From Candidatus Woesearchaeota archaeon (lineage in GTDB: Archaea; Nanobdellota; Nanobdellia; Woesearchaeales; ARS49), in the NCBI GenBank assembly GCA_003694525.1, contig RFLK01000090.1, positions 1 through 5,709 on the forward strand: DNA of 5,709 nt. The letters run 5' to 3'. The notes beneath the pieces were generated by a model. The model was not told where the DNA came from, made no database searches, and saw only the letters and a list, made by a program, of their open reading frames with translations. The translations under genes and the position numbers were made by a program. The stretch's first letter is position 1. Each line of letters starts with the position of its first letter. Of this stretch, positions 1-5,438 are shown one piece after another.

Positions 1-2
1 AT

Positions 3-407
3 AAAAGAGGTGCAGAAGTTGCAGTTGCAAGCTCTGTGTTGATAGTGGGAATAATAGGACTCTATTTCGCTTTTGGAATGCCCCTTGGCGTTCACTTTTC
101 CCAAAACTCAGATTATGGACAGATCACTCTTCCATCATCATCTTACGAGATTGATGCCTATGACTTTAGCGCAACAGGATATTTTGCAATGCCCTCTGCA
201 AAAAGCTACGGGGGAGCAATATCAGGAGTTCTTGAGCCAGGAGCCAGAGCGTTTACTGGAAGGGCAGGGGAGATGCCAAATCTAAATTGCTACACTTGCT
301 CGTGCGCAGGCGTCAAATACACATCCCCTGAGAAAGGGCCCGCGCAGAATGCTTGCAGAGAATATTGCGGTGGCGATATATCTCAAATTAAAGAAGGCGC
401 TTGCTAA
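3..407 (+). CDS. Membrane-anchored, cysteine-rich small protein of unknown family (5' end cut by window edge)
   Basis: The reading frame is open from the first in-frame codon of the window to the TAA at 405-407, so the gene probably begins upstream. The GTG at 36 would start inside the membrane segment and is an unlikely start. The visible product begins KRGAEVAVASSVLIVG and continues as about 22 hydrophobic residues, which is a single N-terminal membrane helix after a basic pair. A KRG stretch before a hydrophobic helix resembles archaeal class III (pilin-like) signal peptides, but the usual cleavage context is not clearly met. The rest is a polar, Gly/Ser/Tyr-rich segment that is probably extracellular. 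Counting from the GTG at 36, six cysteines lie close to the C-terminus: C85, C88, C90, C107, C111 and the final residue C123. They could form disulfides or bind metal. The gene converges on lysS with a 40-bp gap. The family is not recognised. It could be a pilin-like or secreted surface protein; that is inference. Confidence 0.7.
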   Translation, partial: KRGAEVAVASSVLIVGIIGLYFAFGMPLGVHFSQNSDYGQITLPSSSYEIDAYDFSATGYFAMPSAKSYGGAISGVLEPGARAFTGRAGEMPNLNCYTCSCAGVKYTSPEKGPAQNACREYCGGDISQIKEGAC

Positions 408-447
408 AACCTTATTTCTGTTCCTGTTTCAACTTTAGACTTATTTG
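408..447 (+). terminator. Possible T-rich transcription terminator between convergent genes
   Basis: The 40 bp between the two stop codons contain several short T runs on the plus strand (TTATTT, CCTGTTTC, CTTTAG, TTATTT). Archaeal RNA polymerase commonly terminates on T-rich tracts without a hairpin, so this could end the left-hand gene. The minus strand is A-rich here, so it offers no comparable signal for lysS. No stem-loop is evident. Confidence 0.3.
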
Positions 448-1962
448 CTAGTTCTGTTTGCCATCACTCTTTTTTTCAGGCTTCATAAACGGAAACAGGA
501 TAACATCCCTGATGCTCGGATTGTCAGTCAATAACATTATCATCCTGTCAACACCAAAACCGAGACCGCCTGTAGGAGGCATTCCGTAATCTATCGCTTC
601 CAAGAAATCCTCATCAAGAGGATGAGCCTCCTGCTCTCCCGCACGAAGCTTCTTTGCCTGCTCTTCAAGCAGATACCTCTGTTTTATAGGATCGTTGAGC
701 TCGCTGTAAGCGTTTGCAATCTCCATCCCTGCAATGTAAGGCTCAAACCTTTCGATGAAATGCTCTTTTAGATGATCCTCTCGACACTCCTTGCAAAGAG
801 GAGTTGACTCAACCGGATGGTGAGTTATGAATGTGGGTTGGATGAGTTTTTCCTCAACAAGCTCTTCAAACAATGCTTGGATAAGCTGGCCCTTGCTGGG
901 GTTTTCAACAACCTCTATCTGATGCTCTTTGCACAATTTGTTCAAGTCTTTTGGACCAAGCTTTTCAGCATCTATCTTAGCGAATTTCTTAAGAGCCTCA
1001 ACCATCGTGTAGCTTGCCCAGGGCTTTTTCACATCAATGACGTTTCCCTGATACGTGAATTTTGTAGATCCGTGGATCGCCTTTGCAGCCTCAACGTATA
1101 TATCCATCAGAAGCTCTTTCATATCATTGTAGTCGGCATACGCTTGATAGACCTCGACTGCAGTGAACTCAGGATTGTGAGTCCTGTCAATATCCTCATT
1201 CCTGAAGTTCTTGCCTATCTCGTATACCTTGTCAAAACCACCGACAATAAGGCGCTTGAGATACAGCTCAGTTGCTATTCTCAGATAAACATCCATATCG
1301 TGAGCGTTCATATGCGATTTGAAAGGACGCGCATTGGCTCCGCCATAAATTGGCTGAAGTATCGGAGTGTCAACTTCCAGAAAACCCCTCTCTTCAAGAA
1401 CGCGCCTTATGCATTCAATTATCTTCGCACGCTTTGCAAACGTTTCCCTGACCTGCGGGTTCACTATAAGATCGACATAACGCTTTCGATAACGCTGTTC
1501 TATATCCTGAAGGCCGTGCCATTTTTCAGGCAAGGGGTGTATTGCCTTGCATAGCATCCTGAAATCCTTTGCAAGAACAGTTATCTCCCCGCGCCTTGTT
1601 GCAACAACCTCGCCCTCAACGCCAATCCAATCCCCGATGTCGTAGAGCTTGAGCTCTTCCATGCGCTCTCCGATGAAATCAACCTGGAATTGCACTTGAA
1701 GGCGAGAGCTCTCGTCGAGAATGTGGCCGAACCTCAGCTTTCCAAAATCCCTCCAGCTGACAATTCTTCCAGCAATGCGGACAATATCTCCTGATTTCTC
1801 CTCAGGCTTTAGATTGTACTTGTTAAGAATGTCCTTGTTCGAGTGCGTTCGCTCGTACTTGTAAGGATAAGGATTTACCCCGCCCTCTATCAACTGCTCA
1901 CGTTTTCTGATGCGCTCTGCACGCAGTTCTTGTTCGGATGGCATACGCTTAGCATAAGCCAC
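448..1962 (-). CDS. lysS: Lysyl-tRNA synthetase, class II
   Basis: This cytosolic enzyme charges tRNA-Lys with lysine using ATP. The 504 residues match the usual length of class II LysRS (about 500). After a basic N-terminal helix (about 8-25), an OB-fold anticodon-binding domain spans about 58-140, including IAGRIVSWRDFGKLRF. The catalytic domain follows. Motif 1 is FLEVDTP (194-200), motif 2 is FRNEDIDRTHNPEFT (253-267) and motif 3 is GGLGFGVDRM (465-474). GMEIANAYSELND (412-424) is the lysine-pocket region typical of LysRS. The stop is TAG at 450-448. The first start is GTG at 1962-1960, and an in-frame ATG at 1944-1942 (residue 7) is a credible alternative because a TATA-like TTAAAAG lies about 25 bp before it. 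An unusual feature is C390-x2-C393-x3-H397-x3-H401 in the loop before the lysine pocket. LysS belongs to the same class II fold as AspRS and AsnRS, but the overall sequence is clearly LysRS. Confidence 0.96.
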   Translation of the reverse strand: MAYAKRMPSEQELRAERIRKREQLIEGGVNPYPYKYERTHSNKDILNKYNLKPEEKSGDIVRIAGRIVSWRDFGKLRFGHILDESSRLQVQFQVDFIGERMEELKLYDIGDWIGVEGEVVATRRGEITVLAKDFRMLCKAIHPLPEKWHGLQDIEQRYRKRYVDLIVNPQVRETFAKRAKIIECIRRVLEERGFLEVDTPILQPIYGGANARPFKSHMNAHDMDVYLRIATELYLKRLIVGGFDKVYEIGKNFRNEDIDRTHNPEFTAVEVYQAYADYNDMKELLMDIYVEAAKAIHGSTKFTYQGNVIDVKKPWASYTMVEALKKFAKIDAEKLGPKDLNKLCKEHQIEVVENPSKGQLIQALFEELVEEKLIQPTFITHHPVESTPLCKECREDHLKEHFIERFEPYIAGMEIANAYSELNDPIKQRYLLEEQAKKLRAGEQEAHPLDEDFLEAIDYGMPPTGGLGFGVDRMIMLLTDNPSIRDVILFPFMKPEKKSDGKQN

Positions 1963-1965
1963 TCT

Positions 1966-1972
1966 CTTTTAA
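1966..1972 (-). promoter_or_regulatory. Candidate TATA box for lysS
   Basis: On the minus strand the sequence CCTTAAAAGAGA lies just before the GTG start. The TTAAAAG core is centred about 25 bp before the in-frame ATG at 1944, the spacing expected between an archaeal TATA box and a transcription start. If used, it would give a leaderless mRNA starting at that ATG. The match to consensus is modest, and another AT-rich stretch (AATATTA, near 1980-1986) could serve instead. Confidence 0.35.
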
Positions 1973-2007
1973 GGCTTGCTAATATTGCACTGGATTTGAA
2001 GCGAGAT

Positions 2008-2024
2008 GCGCAAAAAGTTTGCGC
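2008..2024. repeat. Perfect 7-bp inverted repeat upstream of lysS
   Basis: GCGCAAA at 2008-2014 is followed by a 3-nt spacer and its exact complement TTTGCGC at 2018-2024. It lies in the 93-bp gap between the small minus-strand gene and lysS, about 45 bp before the lysS GTG. It could be an operator, a hairpin in a shared transcript, or part of the 3' end of the upstream gene. No long T run follows it on the minus strand, so it does not look like a bacterial-type terminator. Confidence 0.5.
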
Positions 2025-2043
2025 GTAAGAATGCAAATAATCA

Positions 2044-2056
2044 ATCGATAATCGAT
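2044..2056. repeat. Tandem palindrome ATCGAT-A-ATCGAT
   Basis: Two copies of the self-complementary hexamer ATCGAT are separated by one base. The right copy runs into the stop codon (TGA, 2058-2056 on the minus strand) of the small hypothetical gene. Together with the inverted repeat at 2008-2024 it makes this short gap unusually rich in dyad symmetry. The function is unknown and chance is possible. Confidence 0.4.
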
Positions 2057-2430
2057 CAGGCAGTGCGATACGACCTATATGATTGCTTGAAGTACATCTG
2101 AGATTCCTGCAGGGATTTCCAACTCCTATAGAGCTCTGATAAACTGTTGATAGTGCGACCGAACAAGCTTGTCGGGGCAGTTCTCAATCTGGAGTCCACG
2201 TTTGCGAGAAATTGGGCCGCGCTCTTGTTAGATTCAAGATCGCCTCGCACATCCGGATCCAACTCTGATTGAATAAGACATTCGTAATCTTTCACCAACT
2301 GCTGGAAGTTTCCGTTATTATCCATTATGCAACGCTCAATCAAGCTACAGTTTTCCTCTGAGCGCAATATCAGCTCAAGAAGGTGCTTGCCCAAATCTTG
2401 TCCGTTGCGTGTTGAAATGCGTGCGTTCAT
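2056..2430 (-). CDS. Small helical hypothetical protein
   Basis: The gene encodes 124 residues from ATG (2430-2428) to TGA (2058-2056). I do not recognise the family. The product is polar and probably mostly alpha-helical (for example GKHLLELILRSEENCSLIE at 14-32 and INSLSELYRSWKSLQESQMY at 94-113). It has no signal peptide or membrane segment, contains three cysteines (28, 34, 51), and ends in a Tyr/Arg/Ser-rich tail. It lies 93 bp upstream of lysS on the same strand, so co-transcription is possible but not shown. A strong TATA-like TTATAAATA at 2525-2516 on the minus strand would place a start near 2494 and leave a leader of about 65 nt. No clear Shine-Dalgarno precedes the ATG; the upstream sequence is A-rich (AGAAAAAACAGAAT). 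The promoter and the absence of a better overlapping frame support a real gene, but lineage-specific or spurious status cannot be excluded. Confidence 0.6.
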   Translation of the reverse strand: MNARISTRNGQDLGKHLLELILRSEENCSLIERCIMDNNGNFQQLVKDYECLIQSELDPDVRGDLESNKSAAQFLANVDSRLRTAPTSLFGRTINSLSELYRSWKSLQESQMYFKQSYRSYRTA

Positions 2431-2515
2431 ATTCTGTTTTTTCTATTTTTATCCTATCTTCACTCTTTGAGGCGTATCCACCCAGTCTTCACTATTCACG
2501 CATACCTTTATATTC

Positions 2516-2525
2516 TATTTATAAA
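2516..2525 (-). promoter_or_regulatory. TATA box for the minus-strand small gene
   Basis: Read on the minus strand, the sequence is TTTATAAATAGAATATAAAGG. The TTATAAATA core matches the archaeal TATA consensus and predicts a transcription start near 2494, about 65 nt before the ATG at 2430. A second AT-rich core (ATATAAA, about 2512-2505) lies just downstream and could shift the start by about 10 nt. Confidence 0.55.
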
Positions 2526-2530
2526 TGTAT

Positions 2531-2608
2531 TGTTTTTTGAACAGAATTGCGCCTTAATGCTATTCTTGATAAGGGCAAGACATAAAAACGACTGTTTTTA
2601 GCAGAATT
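2531..2608 (+). repeat. Imperfect direct repeat TGTTTTT-n-CAGAATT
   Basis: TGTTTTTTGAACAGAATT at 2531-2548 recurs as TGTTTTTAGCAGAATT at 2593-2608, 62 bp further on. The second copy sits directly upstream of the A-rich flank and TATA box of the kinase-like gene. A related inverted element, ATTCTGTTTTTT, occurs at 2431-2442, next to the start codon of the minus-strand gene. These could be binding sites for a regulator of the divergent pair; the AT-rich composition makes chance similarity possible. Confidence 0.4.
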
Positions 2609-2613
2609 AACGC

Positions 2614-2628
2614 AAAAAGATTTATAAA
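2614..2628 (+). promoter_or_regulatory. Archaeal promoter (BRE plus TATA box) of the kinase-HAD operon
   Basis: AAAAAGA followed by TTTATAAA is a good match to the archaeal BRE/TATA pair. A TATA centre near 2625 predicts a transcription start at about 2650. That gives a leader of roughly 30 nt before the ATG at 2682, with the tiny ORF at 2665-2685 inside it. Confidence 0.7.
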
Positions 2629-2664
2629 CCTGTCATTTTGACGCTACTGTTTAGTGATTATTGT

Positions 2665-2685
2665 ATGCGAGCTCAACTCATATGA
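2665..2685 (+). CDS. Possible six-residue upstream ORF (MRAQLI)
   Basis: An ATG at 2665 opens a six-codon frame ending in TGA at 2683-2685. Its stop overlaps the likely start of the next gene as ATGA (2682-2685). It would lie about 15 nt from the predicted 5' end of the mRNA. It could be a leader peptide feeding ribosomes to the main start by stop-start coupling. It is very short, so chance is a serious alternative. Confidence 0.25.
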   Translation: MRAQLI

Positions 2686-4730
2686 AAAGAAAGATGGACC
2701 TTGAAGGCAGAGTACTTGTCCTAACAAACAACAAAGACATCCCTCGCGGAAAAAACCTTTTCATGAGAAGGCATCCTGTCAGAATAGAACAGGCAGAGAG
2801 CCTTGAAGGAATTTCTGCAAAAGCATACGATGCAATCATAATAACCTCGAGAGACCTGCTTGAGAAAAACGCGCTCAAGGATAATGTAGAGGTTCCTGTA
2901 ATATACCACACAAGAGATAACTCTGACGTGCCGAATGCAAAAGCCATAGAGCACAATTACAACCTCTTCAAAGTCGCAGACAGGCTGACAATAGACAAAG
3001 CCCTTGACAATGCTCTTGATGCAAGAGCAACAATAAAGCTGTACTTATCCCAAATAAGAAACGGAATTGAAAGATTAAAGCGAAGAGGCCCGCCCCACTT
3101 TGCAAACGCACTGGACCTTGCACGAGAATATCAAAGAGCTGCACTGGAAGTTGAAGGAATGAAAAGAAACCTTGAGAGAGCAGTTGCAATACAATTCCAG
3201 AGCATAGTTGCAGGAATGCTTGCAAGGGAAATAGTGCCAGAAGAACAAAAAGCAAGCGTTGAGACAACACTCAGACCACTTGTAGACGACTTTATAAAAG
3301 TCCATCCTTATCTTACAAAAGAAGCAATACTGCACCTTTTAGGAGAAGGCGAGACAGGCGAGGAGCCAGTAGGATCAGTAAACCCTCCGCCAATTGTGAA
3401 GGCCTTGCTGAGAGAGCCTGAAGTGCCTCAAAATCTCTCAAACAAAAGATGGCTGTACAGAACCGTCCGCAAATCCAAGGGCCTTTGCGCAAAAGACATA
3501 GCTCATCAAAGATACGAGGATGCAAAACATTTCCTTAACGCAAAAGGAGCATTCAGAACAAGAACAATACTTGAACCCCTTGACTTTGAAGACTACAGCT
3601 TCCTTCTGTTATCATTTGTCGACGGAGACCCATTATACAAAGTCCTTGAAAGACTGAACACTGCAATGGAGAGACAGCCTGAATATCGAAAAATAAAAAA
3701 TTTGAGGCAGGGCCTTGTCGAATCTTTGCTTGAAGCGAGTGCTGACTGGGTAAACAACAGTCTCGAGTTAACAATCGCAAAAAAACCAGATGAGTACGCT
3801 CTTTGCGAATCTTATGTTAAAGGAATAAAGGGCCTTGCAAGAGCATTTTGCGATTATACAACAATAAAATTCACTGAAGAGGAAATCTCACTTTGGGAAG
3901 AGTCTTGCAAAATTATGCACGACATTCAAGCAAACCCAGAGCACATAGTAAGATACAGGGATGCCTGGCTTGGAAACACAATTCTTGGCCCGAAAGACAA
4001 TATGAGCGTAGAGGAATTAATTGAAAGGTACACAAAAGGAAAGAGAGCAGATAAGGGCGCAATAACAAAAAACTTAACAAGCATAGACCTCCAGTACCAA
4101 TTCAGGCATTGCCTTGAAGACCCCTGCCATATCCTCTCAGCATATGAGACGCGATTCCTTCTCTATGAGGACCTGAAAAAAGAGAGCATCGCATCATTGA
4201 GACGAAAAAAACTCTCAAAGTTCTACAAGCTAAAAGACGATTACCTTGATAGAATAGGAATGACTGAGCTGAAAGACGACGACTTGAGCTTTGCTCTTAT
4301 GCTCGCCTACAGAGCGCTTCGAAAATCCAAACTATTCATTGATTATTGGAAAAACACAATAGAGAGCAGAGAGAATAGAACTGTTACAAGCTTTGAGAGC
4401 GAACTGAGACGCGAGCGTTTCTCGAGGAACATAAACCATTACGCAATCCTTGCAGGGCGTGCTTGCTATGAGCTATCAAGAACGCAAGGCAATAAAGCGT
4501 CGGAGAGCGCAAGGCTTGCACTAAGAAAATCAAAATACCCATTAAGCCCCAAGAGAGCACGAGAATACAGAAGGCTTTTGAGCGAGAGCCTGCCAGAAGA
4601 TAGGGGGATTATACTAGCCTGCACGGCACTCTCTGCTATGCGCAAAATAGAGAATGGATTCAAGCAATCGCGCAGGCTGGGCCGAAACATTCTTGTAGAC
4701 CCCAATGATTCAGATGCGTACAGGTTGTGA
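2682..4730 (+). CDS. Putative APH-fold phosphotransferase with N-terminal receiver-like domain
   Basis: The product has 682 residues counted from ATG 2682. Residues about 6-105 resemble a receiver/Rossmann fold: strands RVLVLTNN, YDAIIITS and VPVIYHT. The receiver acidic pair and acceptor Asp positions appear to be N/N and T/S, so phosphorelay chemistry is unlikely. Residues about 106-240 are helical and charged. Residues about 250-500 read as an aminoglycoside/choline-kinase-type fold: LCAK with K271 as the strand-3 lysine, YEDAKHFL (E279) as helix C, FLLLSFVDGDPL (307-318) as the hinge, YRDAWLGNTIL (425-435) in place of HGDxxxxNIL with D427 and N432 at canonical spacing, and SIDLQY with D469 as the metal-binding Asp, followed by LEDP (478-481). 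The tail (about 500-682) is basic and helical. The substrate is not predictable. The HAD gene starts three bases downstream, so they form an operon. ATG 2682 was chosen over TTG 2661 because it overlaps the upstream mini-ORF stop and sits about 30 nt after the predicted transcription start; ATG 2694 is a further alternative. Gene existence is near certain; the kinase call is moderate. Confidence 0.75.
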   Translation: MKRKMDLEGRVLVLTNNKDIPRGKNLFMRRHPVRIEQAESLEGISAKAYDAIIITSRDLLEKNALKDNVEVPVIYHTRDNSDVPNAKAIEHNYNLFKVADRLTIDKALDNALDARATIKLYLSQIRNGIERLKRRGPPHFANALDLAREYQRAALEVEGMKRNLERAVAIQFQSIVAGMLAREIVPEEQKASVETTLRPLVDDFIKVHPYLTKEAILHLLGEGETGEEPVGSVNPPPIVKALLREPEVPQNLSNKRWLYRTVRKSKGLCAKDIAHQRYEDAKHFLNAKGAFRTRTILEPLDFEDYSFLLLSFVDGDPLYKVLERLNTAMERQPEYRKIKNLRQGLVESLLEASADWVNNSLELTIAKKPDEYALCESYVKGIKGLARAFCDYTTIKFTEEEISLWEESCKIMHDIQANPEHIVRYRDAWLGNTILGPKDNMSVEELIERYTKGKRADKGAITKNLTSIDLQYQFRHCLEDPCHILSAYETRFLLYEDLKKESIASLRRKKLSKFYKLKDDYLDRIGMTELKDDDLSFALMLAYRALRKSKLFIDYWKNTIESRENRTVTSFESELRRERFSRNINHYAILAGRACYELSRTQGNKASESARLALRKSKYPLSPKRAREYRRLLSESLPEDRGIILACTALSAMRKIENGFKQSRRLGRNILVDPNDSDAYRL

Positions 4731-4733
4731 GAG

Positions 4734-5438
4734 ATGATAGTAAGACACATATGGTTCGATGTTGATGGAACGCTATACAAGACTCCTGAAACATTAGAAG
4801 AAAAAATATTTGAAAAAATGTTTGATGTTGTCACGTTAGAGACTGGAAGAGATCTTGATTTAATACGGGCAGAGTACACCTTGGCGTACTTTAAGGGATT
4901 TGAGAACATAAACGAAGGCAAGCCTTTGAGATCGCACACGAGAGTGTTCTCCAAAGTCTATGGCCTTGAAGCGGATCTTGCGAGAAGAACCTATGGCCTT
5001 GTGGATGTACCCTCAGCACTTGAAGAAGATGAAAGACTCAGGGATATGTTCTCGAAAATATCCCTTATTCCACTCTCATTGTACTCTAACAATTATCATT
5101 CCTGGATTGTCAAGATACTGAAAGCGCTTGGCATAGAAAATGTTTTCTTCAGGCACGAGCTGAACGGAGAGAGCGCATTTCCAAAAGACGGCTCAACAAA
5201 AGGCTTTGAGAGAATACTTACGCTCTCCCGCGCTCAAAAAGAGCCCCATACTGTGCTGTTTGTCGGAGATAGGGAAGAAGTCGACATAGAGCCGGCGCAC
5301 AGGGTAGGAATGACGACTGCGCGAGTGTGCTGGGATGAGAGAAGCGAGCATTATTCTCTAATTGCAGATAGAAAATATGAGCTCAAGGACATATATTCTC
5401 TCAAAGAGCTGGTTTCTCACTTGATGAATTTAGAATGA
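4734..5438 (+). CDS. HAD-superfamily hydrolase (probable phosphatase)
   Basis: The 234 residues carry all four HAD motifs. Motif I is FDVDGTLY (8-15), with D9 as nucleophile and D11 as acid/base. Motif II is YSNN (117-120), with S118. Motif III is probably K151 in FPKDGSTKG (K156 is the alternative). Motif IV is VGDREEVD (177-184), with D179 and D184 for Mg2+. Residues about 16-105 form a helical cap between motifs I and II, as in small-molecule phosphatases of the beta-phosphoglucomutase/pyrimidine-nucleotidase type. It would hydrolyse a phosphomonoester in the cytosol; the substrate is unknown. The ATG lies three bases after the stop of the kinase-like gene, so translation is probably coupled through the tail of that gene (GGTTGTGAGAG precedes the ATG). 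The pairing suggests phosphorylation and dephosphorylation in one pathway, which is inference. The last 38 bp overlap the convergent gene on the minus strand. Confidence 0.9.
   Translation: MIVRHIWFDVDGTLYKTPETLEEKIFEKMFDVVTLETGRDLDLIRAEYTLAYFKGFENINEGKPLRSHTRVFSKVYGLEADLARRTYGLVDVPSALEEDERLRDMFSKISLIPLSLYSNNYHSWIVKILKALGIENVFFRHELNGESAFPKDGSTKGFERILTLSRAQKEPHTVLFVGDREEVDIEPAHRVGMTTARVCWDERSEHYSLIADRKYELKDIYSLKELVSHLMNLE

Larger units (their letters stand above)
2431..2681. other. AT-rich divergent promoter region (about 250 bp)
   Basis: This non-coding stretch separates the minus-strand small gene from the plus-strand kinase-like gene. It has TATA boxes facing both ways (2516-2525 minus, 2621-2628 plus), an imperfect direct repeat (2531-2548 and 2593-2608), an 8-nt direct repeat TCTTCACT (2457-2464 and 2486-2493), and a six-codon upstream ORF just before the kinase-like gene. 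I see no tRNA, convincing box C/D RNA or long hairpin in it. Confidence 0.7.

Noticed and set aside
73..285. Second plus-strand frame of 70 codons inside the left-hand gene
   Set aside because: It overlaps the membrane/cysteine-rich gene in another frame and has no start signal of its own.
817..1554. Long plus-strand open frame of 245 codons opposite lysS
   Set aside because: It lies wholly antisense to a confidently identified synthetase, and its product has no recognisable motif. It is a shadow of the lysS codon pattern.
2441..2500. Possible box C/D guide RNA on the minus strand (GTGAAGA repeats)
   Set aside because: The motif matches the C box RUGAUGA only imperfectly, and I found no properly placed D box (CUGA) or terminal stem.
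2661..2681. TTG start extending the kinase-like protein by seven residues (MYASSTH)
   Set aside because: The ATG at 2682 is a stronger start, overlaps the upstream mini-ORF stop and lies a normal distance from the predicted transcription start. The extension has no domain content.
4466..4954. Minus-strand open frame of 162 codons across the kinase-HAD junction
   Set aside because: It is antisense to two well-supported genes, including the HAD motif I region, and its Ser/Leu-rich composition is typical of a shadow frame.
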